A stretch of DNA of 35,606 bases from Bacillota bacterium (GCA_019428945.1 JAHYJM010000011.1:1-35606), one strand, 5' to 3'. Counted from the stretch's first letter, positions 8,575 through 17,102 are shown. Notes: a model not told the origin generated them from the letters alone. Made by a program: numbers and translations.

Positions 8575-9093
8575 TTACCTCTCTTTGTTACGTCGAACGC
8601 TGCTTACGATCAACCATGTACCCAAACCAATCAAAACTGCAATCCAGAGATAGTTTAAGAGGTTTAGCCGTTCAACCAGCTGACCTGTTGAACCGAGAGA
8701 AATAATCACAGCCAGCAGCAGCAGGCCTGCTGCCGGATAAAGCGGCCAAAATCTTTCACCGTGGTCCATTTTTCTGTACCAGTAAGTGTGAACCAAAAAT
8801 ACTGCAAGAAAACTTATGCTTAAACCTATAAAAAAGAAGGCCGGGCTCAAACCGCCACCGCCGAATGCTTCCGAAAAGGAAGCATAGAGGGCAATTGAAA
8901 GAAGGACCGTTCCCGGGATTAAGAAACCGACATTCCCATATTCTTTTCTGGCCCCCAGGAGTACATAAGTTGCAATAAAGCCAAGGGCGAGCAAAAAAAG
9001 AAATGCCTGTCCAGGAATCACACCAAGCTGATTAAGGAGCAAAAATACTCCGGCAATAATTAAAAGAATTCCGCCTTTAATTGATTTAGTCAT
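8575..9093 (-). CDS. LiaI/LiaF-like multi-pass membrane protein
   Basis: The start is set at ATG 9093 (172 aa), which has AGGGAG 9 nt upstream; a frame reaching 9195 would add 34 charged residues and no ribosome site. The protein begins MTKSIKGGILLIIAGVFLL, the LiaI/LiaF-type transmembrane region (DUF5668-like), and has six or so membrane helices. It lacks the cytoplasmic or extracellular C-terminal domain of full LiaF. It is the third gene after a histidine kinase and a response regulator of the LiaRS type, where LiaF proteins act as membrane modulators that restrain the kinase until cell-envelope stress occurs (family knowledge). Role here is inferred from context. Confidence 0.65.
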   Translation of the reverse strand: MTKSIKGGILLIIAGVFLLLNQLGVIPGQAFLFLLALGFIATYVLLGARKEYGNVGFLIPGTVLLSIALYASFSEAFGGGGLSPAFFFIGLSISFLAVFLVHTYWYRKMDHGERFWPLYPAAGLLLLAVIISLGSTGQLVERLNLLNYLWIAVLIGLGTWLIVSSVRRNKER

Positions 9094-9212
9094 ACTAATC
9101 ATCTCCCTTGTTTTTCTTAATTGTAAACAAGGAACCTTAGCCGGCCAAGTCACCGTGGTCACGAAATATTTATCTGCAATTATGACCACAGTCACATTTT
9201 ATAAAGTACCCG

Positions 9213-9872
9213 CTAGATTAAATTATTTTTTAAAGCCAGTAATACCGCCTGGGTGCGATCATTTGTCCCTAATTTACTGTATATTATGCTGACCTGATTT
9301 TTAACTGTACCCTCGCTTAGAAACAGTGTGGAAGCAATATCGCCGTTGTTTAAACCTTCGGCCATCAAAGACAGTATTTCTTTTTCACGGCTGGTCAGAG
9401 TAACCAGCGATCTTCCGGATGGTAAAACCTCTGCTGAAACCAATTCGCCCGAAGCCCGCTCAACCAGCTTTGCTGCGATTTCGGGCTGCATCACTATATC
9501 GCCCCTGTAAGTAGCCCTGATCACTGCCAGTAATTTTTCAGAAGGCAGATCTTTTAACAGGTAAGTTTTTGCTCCTGCTTTCAGGGCTTTGACAATCAGT
9601 TCGTCGTCATCAAAGGTTGTTACTACAATTACTTTGGTTTTCAGGCCCGCTGCGCTTATTTGCCTGGTTGCTTCAACGCCATCCATTTCAGGCATCCGGA
9701 TATCCATCAATGCTATGTCGGGTTTTAAACTGCGGCACAAGTCAAGGGCTTCTTTACCATTAGCTGCCGTGCCCTGAACGATAATATCCTTTTCCAGTTC
9801 AAGAATTGTTTTGAGTCCTTCTCTCATTAGCTGTTGATCATCGGCTATAACAACCTTTATAATCTCTTTCAT
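9213..9872 (-). CDS. NarL/LiaR-family response regulator
   Basis: The 219-residue protein has a receiver domain with the acidic pocket DD (residues 11-12), phosphoacceptor D57 in ALMDIRMPEMDG, and K at about 107, followed by a LuxR-type helix-turn-helix (LTSREKEILSLMAEGLNNGDIA...) at about residues 153-210. It starts at ATG 9872, preceded by GGAGGAG, and its first 4 bp overlap the stop of the kinase gene, so the pair is translationally coupled. It would activate or repress target genes after phosphorylation by the neighbouring kinase, probably including this operon. Confidence 0.95.
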   Translation of the reverse strand: MKEIIKVVIADDQQLMREGLKTILELEKDIIVQGTAANGKEALDLCRSLKPDIALMDIRMPEMDGVEATRQISAAGLKTKVIVVTTFDDDELIVKALKAGAKTYLLKDLPSEKLLAVIRATYRGDIVMQPEIAAKLVERASGELVSAEVLPSGRSLVTLTSREKEILSLMAEGLNNGDIASTLFLSEGTVKNQVSIIYSKLGTNDRTQAVLLALKNNLI

Positions 9873-11053
9873 CGGTTAATCTCCTCCAGGATCAGCCTTA
9901 CCAGAAACCCTCCATTTTTATGGCTGGTAAATGATACCCGGGCGCCCATTGCTGTAGCCCTTTCCCGGATGCCCTTTAAACCGTACCCTTCAATAATCTC
10001 ATTGGCCCCACTACCATCGTCATTAATTTCGAGAATCAACCCTTCGCCTTCACACTGCAAGCTAATTCGAATCATTTTTGCATTTCCATGGCGGATACTG
10101 TTTGTTATGCTTTCCTGTATGATCCTGTAAAGTAAAGTTTCAACCGGCGCAGTCAGTTTTAATTCTTCATCCAGTATAAATTCAATTTTGCTGCCGCTGC
10201 CGGAGAAATCGCGCTCTATACCTTTAATGGCTGCAGCAAAGTCCATCCTATCAAGATCACCCGGCCTTAAGGCTTTAACAGTTAGCCGGACTTCATCCAA
10301 TCCTCTGCGGGCCTGTTCCTGACTTTTTTCAATCTCTTCCAGCGCTTTATGCAAATTTTTATCCAGCAGTTTTTTTCCTGCTTCCAGACTGACAACTATC
10401 GCAGTAAGAGTATGAGCCAGGGTATCGTGCAATTCACGGGCAAGGCGGGAACGTTCCTCAACTGCCGCCAGATGCTCTCTTTCTTTGCTAATTTCAATCA
10501 GCTTATGGTAAGCCTTCTCGAGATCGGAACGCGACCGGTCCAGTTGTTCAAGGGCATGTTCAGCCCGTTTCCTCTCTTCAAGCTGCTTTCGGGCCATGTA
10601 GCTTACTGCATATGCAAAAATAAAAAAGAGAGCATTAATAAAAACTGCTGCCATGTTTTCCCAGTTTAAGGCTGACCGCCAGATCAAACCTGCAGCGCTG
10701 ACTGAAATAAAACCGATCATTGAGAGAACAAAAATGGTATCACCGGTGGGACGGGGGTAAGTGAGTTGACTTTCTGCAATGAGAATGATCAACAGTATTC
10801 CTCCAACCGTAGAACCATCCAAAAACAGAAAAGCGAAAGCCACCAACATCTGCAGATAAAGCGAAGGAACACCCAGGGAAGGCATTTTGTGATCAATGTA
10901 ATAAGTACGTATATTATCGAGAGCAAAAAGAAACACAAAAGGGATAAGCGGACCGGTAATTACAAAACCGGTGTTACTGACAGCTACCCAGAGCACAGCT
11001 ATATAACCGCCGTATTTCCCAAGATTTAAAATAAAAGTGGTTTTCTGATCCAT
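9869..11053 (-). CDS. Membrane sensor histidine kinase (HisKA_3, NarL/LiaS type)
   Basis: The 394-residue protein has about five or six N-terminal membrane helices (residues 10-155) with hardly any extracellular loop, a coiled-coil stretch (155-200), the HisKA_3 dimerisation motif RLARELHDTLAH with phosphoacceptor H209, and an HATPase domain with the N box (ESITNSIRHG) and the G box (DDGSG, GYGLKGI). The intramembrane-sensing layout matches LiaS/DesK-like kinases. It starts at ATG 11053 with GGGAG upstream. It is the first gene of a kinase-regulator-membrane-protein operon, a pattern known from envelope-stress systems. The signal is not evident from sequence. Confidence 0.93.
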   Translation of the reverse strand: MDQKTTFILNLGKYGGYIAVLWVAVSNTGFVITGPLIPFVFLFALDNIRTYYIDHKMPSLGVPSLYLQMLVAFAFLFLDGSTVGGILLIILIAESQLTYPRPTGDTIFVLSMIGFISVSAAGLIWRSALNWENMAAVFINALFFIFAYAVSYMARKQLEERKRAEHALEQLDRSRSDLEKAYHKLIEISKEREHLAAVEERSRLARELHDTLAHTLTAIVVSLEAGKKLLDKNLHKALEEIEKSQEQARRGLDEVRLTVKALRPGDLDRMDFAAAIKGIERDFSGSGSKIEFILDEELKLTAPVETLLYRIIQESITNSIRHGNAKMIRISLQCEGEGLILEINDDGSGANEIIEGYGLKGIRERATAMGARVSFTSHKNGGFLVRLILEEINR

Positions 11054-11114
11054 TCAAGTGTCTCCCGGCTTATTATATGCTGCCTTCAACTCTGTATAGA
11101 ATTACTAAACAGGA

Positions 11115-11216
11115 TTAACTATTTAAAAGCATATCTTTTGAAGCTTCACAAATAGTTAATATGCCTAATGATGCCCCCGTATAGAGATTCTCCCCGTTAC
11201 GCGTATGAATTAGCAT
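11115..11216 (-). CDS. Possible 33-residue small ORF / leader peptide ahead of the kinase operon
   Basis: An ATG at 11216 is preceded by GGGAGG with a 6-nt spacer, an excellent ribosome site, and opens a 33-residue frame (starts MLIHTRNGENLY, ends KDMLLNS). A TATAAT-like hexamer occurs about 35 nt upstream. It reads toward the kinase gene, which begins 62 bp after its stop. I do not recognise the peptide; it may be a leader, a small protein or a truncated gene end. Confidence 0.35.
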   Translation of the reverse strand: MLIHTRNGENLYTGASLGILTICEASKDMLLNS

Positions 11217-11303
11217 AAATTCCCTCCCGAATAAATACTTATTTCAGGTCTGCTTATTATAAAAGAATTGTTGAGGTTATATCTTTCGGTAAGAATAGCC
11301 TGA

Positions 11304-13085
11304 TCAACCTCCGGCAGAACGCATTCTCTTTTCTAAAAAAGTGCATTCATCCAAAAGTTTTTTGGGGAACCTTGAACCAAAGTGGCTAAAAAAACGGCGA
11401 TTATCGGCCGCTTCTTTTAGCCACTTTTCACGATCAATTTCGAAAAGAGTCTGAAGATCTGCATTCTCTATCCTTAATCCATCAAGGTTTAAACCGCCGG
11501 GTTCCGGTATGTAACCGAGGGGTGTTTCAACCGCTTTTGCATAACCTTTGACTCGTTGAATAATCCAATCTAAAACCCGCAGGTTTTCACCAAATCCAGG
11601 CCAAATGAAATCGCCATCTTCATCCTTACGAAACCAGTTTACATGGAATATCCCGGGAGGGTTTTTGATCTTCTTTCCTATTTCAAGCCAGTGATTGAAA
11701 TAATCACCCATATTGTAACCACAAAAAGGCATCATCGCCATCGGATCATGACGCACTTTGCCAAGTCTACCATACTGAGCTGCAGTAAGTTCGGAAGACA
11801 TAGTAGCCCCGGTGTATACTCCGTGATTCCAGTCAAAAGCTTCAAAAACCAGGGGAACCAGATCAGAACGCCGCCCGCCAAAAATAATGGCCGATAGCGG
11901 AACACCCTGTGGGTTGTCCAGTTCCGGCGAAGCAATGGGGCACTGTTTAAAAGGCGCTGTAAAGCGTGAGTTAGGGTGTGCACCAGGCACAGGCAAACCA
12001 TCTTCGCCAGTCATACCCCACCTCCAGCGTCTGCCGTCCCAGGCTGTTCCTTCTAAAGGAGCCGGTCCTTCACCTTTCTCCCACCAGACACTGGCGTCAT
12101 CGGTTAAGAGCACATTTGTAAAGATCGTATTACGGCGAATTGTCTCAAGGGCATTTGGGTTTGATTGTGAATTAGTACCCGGTGCTACTCCAAAAAAACC
12201 GCTCTCCGGGTTCACTGCCCAAAGACGACCATCATCGCCTAACCTAATCCAGGCAATATCGTCACCAACTGTCCAAATTTTATAGCCCCTGGCACTGTAT
12301 GATTCAGGAGGAACAAGCATCGCCAGATTCGTCTTACCACAGGCGCTGGGAAAGGCGGCGGCGATATAATCAATACTACCGGAAGGATCTTCAACCCCCA
12401 TGATCAGCATATGCTCTGCCAACCAACCTTCACTCCTGCCCAGATAACTTGCTATTCGCAGACTTAGACACTTTTTCCCCAATAAAACATTTCCTCCATA
12501 TCCGGAGCCGACACTCCAGATAGTGTTATCCTCAGGGAAATGAAGGATTAATCTTTTTTTTTCGTCAAGGTCGGCCTTGCTGTGTAAACAACGGGTGAAA
12601 TTATCACCGGAGTCCAGCTCTTCGAGAATCCGGTTTCCCACCCTGGTCATGATCAGCATATTTAAAACAACATAAATACTATCAGTTAATTCAATCCCAA
12701 TTTTACTGAAAGGTGAACCGACAGGGCCCATGGAAAAGGGAACAACGTACATGGTTCTTCCACGCATAGATCCATGAAAATATTCTCCGGCCTGCCGGTA
12801 GGCTTTTTCCGGCACCATCCAATTGTTATTGGGACCGGCGTCTTCTTTATTTTCGGTGCATATATAGGTGAGGTTTTCAGTTCTGGCTACATCGTTTACC
12901 GCTGTGCGGTGATAAAAACATCCCGGCCATTTGTTCGGTTTTAATTTAATCAATTCCTGCGAAGCTACTGCTTCCTCTTCCAATTTCGCCTGCTGCTCAT
13001 AGCTGCCATCAATCCAAACGATATCGTCAGGTTTACACATCCGGGCCACATCTTCAATCCAGTTAAGCAGGTATGCATTTTTCAT
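11304..13085 (-). CDS. pckG: Phosphoenolpyruvate carboxykinase (GTP)
   Basis: I choose ATG 13085 (593 aa), with GCGAGGAT upstream and family-like first residues MKNAYLLNWIEDVA. A longer GTG-initiated frame to 13157 would run through a terminator-like hairpin. The protein carries the GTP-PEPCK signature FPSACGKTNLAML (about residues 245-257, the kinase-1a P-loop with the reactive Cys), the substrate-binding MRGRTMYVVPFSMGP, the metal-binding VGDDIAWI segment, and FGGRRSDLVPLV. It interconverts oxaloacetate + GTP and PEP + GDP + CO2 in the cytosol, for gluconeogenesis or, in anaerobes, anaplerosis. Upstream elements suggest regulation by transcription attenuation (see leader entry). It is of normal length. 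Confidence 0.95.
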   Translation of the reverse strand: MKNAYLLNWIEDVARMCKPDDIVWIDGSYEQQAKLEEEAVASQELIKLKPNKWPGCFYHRTAVNDVARTENLTYICTENKEDAGPNNNWMVPEKAYRQAGEYFHGSMRGRTMYVVPFSMGPVGSPFSKIGIELTDSIYVVLNMLIMTRVGNRILEELDSGDNFTRCLHSKADLDEKKRLILHFPEDNTIWSVGSGYGGNVLLGKKCLSLRIASYLGRSEGWLAEHMLIMGVEDPSGSIDYIAAAFPSACGKTNLAMLVPPESYSARGYKIWTVGDDIAWIRLGDDGRLWAVNPESGFFGVAPGTNSQSNPNALETIRRNTIFTNVLLTDDASVWWEKGEGPAPLEGTAWDGRRWRWGMTGEDGLPVPGAHPNSRFTAPFKQCPIASPELDNPQGVPLSAIIFGGRRSDLVPLVFEAFDWNHGVYTGATMSSELTAAQYGRLGKVRHDPMAMMPFCGYNMGDYFNHWLEIGKKIKNPPGIFHVNWFRKDEDGDFIWPGFGENLRVLDWIIQRVKGYAKAVETPLGYIPEPGGLNLDGLRIENADLQTLFEIDREKWLKEAADNRRFFSHFGSRFPKKLLDECTFLEKRMRSAGG

Positions 13086-13125
13086 CTGTAATATCCTCGC
13101 TATATGCTTTGATAAATGCTGCATT

Positions 13126-13156
13126 AAAAAGATGTCAAGAGGCATACCTCCTGACA
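13126..13156 (-). terminator. Hairpin plus T-run in the pckG leader (attenuator or upstream-gene terminator)
   Basis: On the minus strand, TGTCAGGAGG (13156-13147) pairs with CCTCTTGACA (13142-13133) across a TATG tetraloop, ten pairs with one G-U, followed by TCTTTTT. It lies between a good promoter (13189-13217) and the pckG start at 13085, so it can act as an attenuator. It could equally be the terminator of the selenoprotein gene that ends at 13274. Confidence 0.65.
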
Positions 13157-13167
13157 CCCTGCTTCAT
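13135..13167 (-). CDS. Putative 10-residue leader peptide overlapping the pckG hairpin
   Basis: An ATG at 13167, with AGGAG about 10 nt upstream, reads MKQGVRRYAS and stops with TGA inside the 3' arm of the hairpin at 13133-13156. A ribosome translating it would disrupt the hairpin. This is an inference from geometry; very short ORFs arise often by chance. Confidence 0.3.
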   Translation of the reverse strand: MKQGVRRYAS

Positions 13168-13188
13168 ATATTTGCCACTCCTGTTAAG

Positions 13189-13217
13189 ATTATAACATGG
13201 AGGCGGTGAGCTCTCAA
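13189..13217 (-). promoter_or_regulatory. Putative sigma-A promoter for pckG leader
   Basis: On the minus strand TTGAGA (13217-13212) and TATAAT (13194-13189) are separated by exactly 17 nt. Transcription would begin near 13182, about 100 nt ahead of the pckG start codon, and run first through the hairpin at 13126-13156. Confidence 0.55.
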
Positions 13218-13273
13218 TAACTGTCATCATCAGATGGATTTGGGATCGATTCCAGGCTTTGATTAAAAAGACT

Positions 13274-13849
13274 TCACTGAAGAATTGGCAAGATTAGTTC
13301 CTGCATCTGTTCAAAGCTAAAAACACCTGCTTCTCCTGAGATTATTATTCCTTCACTATCAATAAAATAAAACATGGGAATATAACTAAATTGGAATTCT
13401 TCCATTTCGAGGAATCTACCTGTTTCTGATATGCTGAAATCAGCTATAATAAATTCCACCTCATCTTCATAGAAATCTATAAGAGCCATGATCACGGGCT
13501 CCATCATTACACAGGCGCCTCAGGTATCAGAATAAAACTTAATAACGATCGGCTTTCCATTAGCAAGCGCTTCATTATAAACCTTAAAAGGATTTTCTGT
13601 ATAACTAAACCCGATCTCCTCAGCAACATCTGCGTTACTGGCCTCTTTTTTTTCAGCTTCTTTTACTTCATCTTCATCATCGTCGGCAATTTGATCAGGT
13701 TCAATATTCTCTGCTTCTTTTTCTTGAACAAGGTCAACCGGATTCTCTTCAGGCGAAGTTAAAACATTCATATCAGAGTTCAGCATTAATATGACAACCA
13801 GAGCAGCAGCGATGATTATAAGCGTGATATATTTTATTTTTTTGGACAT
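13274..13849 (-). CDS. Membrane-anchored thioredoxin-like selenoprotein (in-frame UGA = Sec)
   Basis: Two frames are joined in the same phase by one TGA at 13520-13522, giving 191 residues. Order: Lys-rich start, one membrane segment (7-23), a very acidic linker (33-71), then a thioredoxin fold with IVIKFYSDT-U-GACVMMEPV, where Sec110 replaces the first Cys of the CxxC redox motif and Cys113 is the resolving Cys; P158 in FSYIPMF is the expected cis-Pro. Homologous thioredoxins have W-C-G-P-C at this place. The protein would be a thiol-disulfide reductase or oxidant defence protein facing outward. ATG 13849 has GGGAGG upstream. The sequence after UGA can fold into a bacterial SECIS-like hairpin. 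A standard gene caller would split this into a truncated protein and an orphan fragment. It stands alone, divergent from the HD-domain gene. Confidence 0.85.
13488..13507 (-). promoter_or_regulatory. Candidate bacterial SECIS hairpin
   Basis: On the minus strand ATGAT (13507-13503) pairs with ATCAT (13492-13488) around a 10-nt loop that begins GG. The loop begins 18 nt after the UGA, within the range for bacterial SECIS elements, and G in the first loop positions fits the known consensus. An alternative stem GAGCC/GGCTC (13501-13497 with 13487-13483) overlaps it. The structure lies in coding sequence as usual in bacteria. Confidence 0.55.
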
Positions 13850-14067
13850 ATATCCTCCCACAAACTTTTATAATATCTGTAATTATTATAGCATATGATA
13901 GGAAGTGATTTGCTTGCATTTAAACCGTTCTAACAAGGCAGGAAATTCAGGATCTTTACGAGAAAAGAAATATAAAGATTTCGTTGATTATCATTAGCTT
14001 TGTTTGAAACAGCTGTTAATTAGTTTGCAGTAAAATTATACCAGATGAAAGAAGTGAAATTAAAAAA

Positions 14068-14646
14068 ATGCCTGAGAAACCTACACGTAAAGAAGCAATG
14101 GCCCTTTTAAAAAAGTACAATCAAAGTGATGCCCTGATCAAGCATGCCATGGCTGTAGAAGCAGTTATGGGTCATTTCGCAGAAATGCTTGGTGAAGAAG
14201 ACCCTGAAAAATGGAAAGTAATAGGTCTTATTCACGATCTGGATTATGAAAAGTATCCTGAACAGCACTGCACCAAAACTAAAGAAATTATGACAGAAGA
14301 AGGCTGGCCTCAGGATTATATCAAAGCTGTGATCAGCCATGGTTGGGGCATATGCTCCGATGTTGAACCGGTTGAAAAAATGGAGAAGGTTTTATATACC
14401 ATTGATGAACTTACCGGTTTAATTGTCGCAACTGTGCTGATGCGCCCCAGTAAAAGTATTTTGGATCTGACAGTCAGCTCGGTGAAAAAGAAATATAAGA
14501 ATAAAAATTTTGCCGCCGGTGTTGACCGCGGTATTATTGAAAAAGGCGCAGATATGCTGGGAATGGAATTAACAGAGATTATTGATGAAACAATTAAAGG
14601 AATGCAGGCATCAGCTGAAGAGCTCGGGCTCAAAGGTGATTTGTAA
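14068..14646 (+). CDS. HD-domain (HDIG-type) putative metal-dependent phosphohydrolase
   Basis: The 192-residue protein has the HD-domain ligand set: H in ALIKHAMAV (about residue 25), the HD doublet in GLIHDLDYEKYPEQH, H in ISHGWG, and D in TIDELTGLI. HD proteins of this size hydrolyse nucleotides or phosphate esters with bound divalent metals; the substrate is unknown. The preceding GAAAGAAG is only a weak ribosome site. It is divergent from the selenoprotein gene and convergent with the amidase gene. Confidence 0.8.
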   Translation: MPEKPTRKEAMALLKKYNQSDALIKHAMAVEAVMGHFAEMLGEEDPEKWKVIGLIHDLDYEKYPEQHCTKTKEIMTEEGWPQDYIKAVISHGWGICSDVEPVEKMEKVLYTIDELTGLIVATVLMRPSKSILDLTVSSVKKKYKNKNFAAGVDRGIIEKGADMLGMELTEIIDETIKGMQASAEELGLKGDL

Positions 14647-14714
14647 AAATCGATCGCTGAACTCAACAATTTATGTTCCGACAGTTTGATTTTTTCAAAT
14701 GACAATTAGTAAGA

Positions 14715-16970
14715 TCAGTTATTGCGTGATTTACTATCCTGCAAAGACAGAAAATATCTTTTTATGCCCTCTTTCATTGCCTGGGCGAGAACTTTCTGCC
14801 CCCATGGATGAAGAATGTACCAATTATCTTCAGGGTGCATAAGGTAACCTGCTTCAACCAAAACGCTTGGTACGTGAGAATGCCTGATTACGGCTATATT
14901 CCTCCTCCAGGTTCTAAAAGCCGGCAGATCCGTTAGCTCATCCATTGTAAGAAGCATTATCTCGGCCAGCTCTTCATTATGAGCATAATTATAGAGGATC
15001 ATCAATCCGCGTATCTCGGTTGCCGGAGCATTATGAGCATGAGCGTTTACATGAATACTGATAAAGAAGTCAGGATCATATGAATCAATCCGTTCCGGGC
15101 GGTCATAAAGATTAATAAATTCATCCCCGGTACGGGTCATGATCACATTAACACCTTCTTCCTCCAGCAGCTCTTGCAGATAGAGCCCCATTGCAAGCAC
15201 TACATCTTTTTCATGAATTTCTCCAGGACCGATTGCTCCTGTGTCAATTCCTCCATGCCCGGGATCAATGATAATAGTTTTACCTTCCAGCGGGTTGTCT
15301 ACATCAATTGAAGGCGCCTTAAATATATCTAGAACAAGCTCAGTGCCAACCCACCTGCTCCTGAAGCCTGCAATTTTATAATCCAGTTCAATGTTCAGCA
15401 TGATCAAGCCGAAATCATCAGGATTATCAACTTCAATGCTTAGATCTCTGACTGAATCCGGAAGGCGGGGTGAGATTAAATTCTCAGCTGCTTTCAACCC
15501 GTACATTTGCAGCTCAAGTTTGTCAATACCATCTTCAATCAGAAAGGGAAACCGTTCAGTGGTTTTTAATAAGACACTTACTTTTTCAGTGGAATCTAAT
15601 ATGTCCAGTTGGGATACCAAAGGTTTGAGGTTGCCTTTGCCTTCCAAAATTCTAACCATATCGCTGTGTATAAGAAATGTTTCATTTTCCTGCGGTTTTA
15701 CCCTGTAATAATTACCCAACATCCCGATAGCTTCATAACGGGTCCCTTCAATTAGGTATCTGATCACATTTGTTGAATATCCTGCTCCACCAAGGGTGTC
15801 AGATCTTATCTGAACAGGGCCGTCTTGTATCATATATAACCAACCCCTGTTTTTTAACTGATATTCATCCCTTATTTCTATTATTTTATAAAAAGGTCCG
15901 GCAAATATTGTAATTCTGCCGGGTAGCTCGCGGATAACTTCTTCCTCACCTTTCTTCAAAGAAATTGTGATTTTCATTGGCTCTGAAATACCTGAATCAG
16001 GGATAAAACTCTCATCAGTCTGATAACTTGCTGCATAAATCCCGCCTTCTCCTGCAGGACCGGCAGGGTAAGCCAGCTCGGTCATGCTGAACCGGTTGCT
16101 GTTGTCGCCGATCCAAAAACTTGCTTCACCGCCGGAGCTGCCCTGAAAAGCAACTCTCAAAGGATCTCCAGCCTTAAGAATTTGATCTTCACCCGGAATT
16201 AATAAGGTAGGATGAATTGCCAATGGCTCTCCGGGCATTGCCTGCCATAAACCCGGGTATAATACGGTTCGCTCAATAACAGTAACACCTTTACCATCAG
16301 ATGCTTCAACCACAATTGAATATTCCTCACCGCGGGGGATGGAAACCATGGTTAAAAAATTGCCTGTTCTCTGATCCAATATTTCAACCGGCACGCCGTT
16401 TACAAGCACATCAATATTTTTAAATGATTCGGTTGTTCCAAATACGAATAATTTATCACCATAATATTTAAAACCCGACACAGGGGGATAAGCCACATTG
16501 AGTAATGGCCCCTTTTGGTCCGCTATATCAATCGGATCGAATTGATCCTGTGGGGTAGTAATATATATTATCCCTGTATCTTCATCCCACTCAACAAATA
16601 AACCGAGCACTTCCTGCAGAGAGATTAGGGGCAAATAAACGAGATCGTCAATCAGCTCAGCCGGATAAACCCAGTTAACAATTTCGCTATTGACCTCTAT
16701 CTCACGGGTTCCAAGTGGAATTTCCAGGGTGTAATTTCCCATGGCAGCAGTTAATAATTCATGATTATTATTCCAAAGAATTTCAAAGCCCAGTTCATTC
16801 AGTAAGGGTTGAGCAGGAATCATAAATCCGCTGTCATGTTTTATTACCGGGTTCTCGATAGCAAGTTGTTCATTATTTACATATACCCTGATCTCAGCCT
16901 CAGGTTGGTATCTATAATAAATGATAACGGTTATTAAAATAATTAATAAAACCAACATTATCTTTCGCAA
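14715..16970 (-). CDS. Secreted N-acetylmuramoyl-L-alanine amidase with stalk and SH3-like domains
   Basis: The 751-residue protein probably starts at TTG 16970 (AGGTG 7 nt upstream). A signal anchor (residues 5-20) is followed by a copper-amine-oxidase-N / stalk domain (about 28-140), Ig-like regions, an SH3-like segment (about 390-445), an AMIN-like strand-rich part, and a C-terminal Amidase_3 domain. Zinc ligands and catalytic residues are visible in IIDPGHGGIDTGA, GEIHEKDV, SIHVNAHAH and VLVEAGYL. It would cleave the amide bond between muramic acid and the peptide in peptidoglycan during growth or division, outside the cell. The leader upstream holds interlocking inverted repeats. Length is greater than most amidases because of the non-catalytic N-terminal parts. 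Confidence 0.92.
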   Translation of the reverse strand: MRKIMLVLLIILITVIIYYRYQPEAEIRVYVNNEQLAIENPVIKHDSGFMIPAQPLLNELGFEILWNNNHELLTAAMGNYTLEIPLGTREIEVNSEIVNWVYPAELIDDLVYLPLISLQEVLGLFVEWDEDTGIIYITTPQDQFDPIDIADQKGPLLNVAYPPVSGFKYYGDKLFVFGTTESFKNIDVLVNGVPVEILDQRTGNFLTMVSIPRGEEYSIVVEASDGKGVTVIERTVLYPGLWQAMPGEPLAIHPTLLIPGEDQILKAGDPLRVAFQGSSGGEASFWIGDNSNRFSMTELAYPAGPAGEGGIYAASYQTDESFIPDSGISEPMKITISLKKGEEEVIRELPGRITIFAGPFYKIIEIRDEYQLKNRGWLYMIQDGPVQIRSDTLGGAGYSTNVIRYLIEGTRYEAIGMLGNYYRVKPQENETFLIHSDMVRILEGKGNLKPLVSQLDILDSTEKVSVLLKTTERFPFLIEDGIDKLELQMYGLKAAENLISPRLPDSVRDLSIEVDNPDDFGLIMLNIELDYKIAGFRSRWVGTELVLDIFKAPSIDVDNPLEGKTIIIDPGHGGIDTGAIGPGEIHEKDVVLAMGLYLQELLEEEGVNVIMTRTGDEFINLYDRPERIDSYDPDFFISIHVNAHAHNAPATEIRGLMILYNYAHNEELAEIMLLTMDELTDLPAFRTWRRNIAVIRHSHVPSVLVEAGYLMHPEDNWYILHPWGQKVLAQAMKEGIKRYFLSLQDSKSRNN

Positions 16971-16989
16971 GATTTTTCACCTGCATTTC

Positions 16990-17045
16990 TTATTTCATGA
17001 GATCCGGTGTTTTTTAGATGAAATAATCCACCATGAACTCACCGG
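16990..17045 (-). other. Interlocking inverted repeats in the amidase leader (pseudoknot topology)
   Basis: In minus-strand RNA order the segments are CCGGTG (17045-17040), TTATTTCAT (17026-17018), CACCGG (17009-17004) and ATGAAATAA (16998-16990). The first pairs with the third (6 bp) and the second with the fourth (9 bp), an H-type pseudoknot order. It lies between a promoter-like sequence and the TTG start at 16970. No known riboswitch class was recognised. Confidence 0.35.
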
Positions 17046-17057
17046 GTAGCTAACACT

Positions 17058-17084
17058 ATTATATACAATATTCATTAATGTCAA
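17058..17084 (-). promoter_or_regulatory. Promoter-like sequence for the amidase gene
   Basis: On the minus strand TTGACA (17084-17079) and TATAAT (17063-17058) occur with a spacer of only 15 nt; a less perfect -10 (TAATAG) gives 17 nt. The hexamers are ideal but the spacing is not. Confidence 0.4.
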
Positions 17085-17102
17085 CCTGACTAACTTTTAT
17101 AT

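Noticed and set aside
13086-13157. GTG start for pckG at 13157
   Set aside because: It would put the terminator-like hairpin inside the gene and adds residues atypical for the family; ATG 13085 fits better.
13274-13507. Independent 77-residue ORF starting at 13507
   Set aside because: It is the in-frame continuation of the thioredoxin domain after the UGA codon and has no ribosome site of its own.
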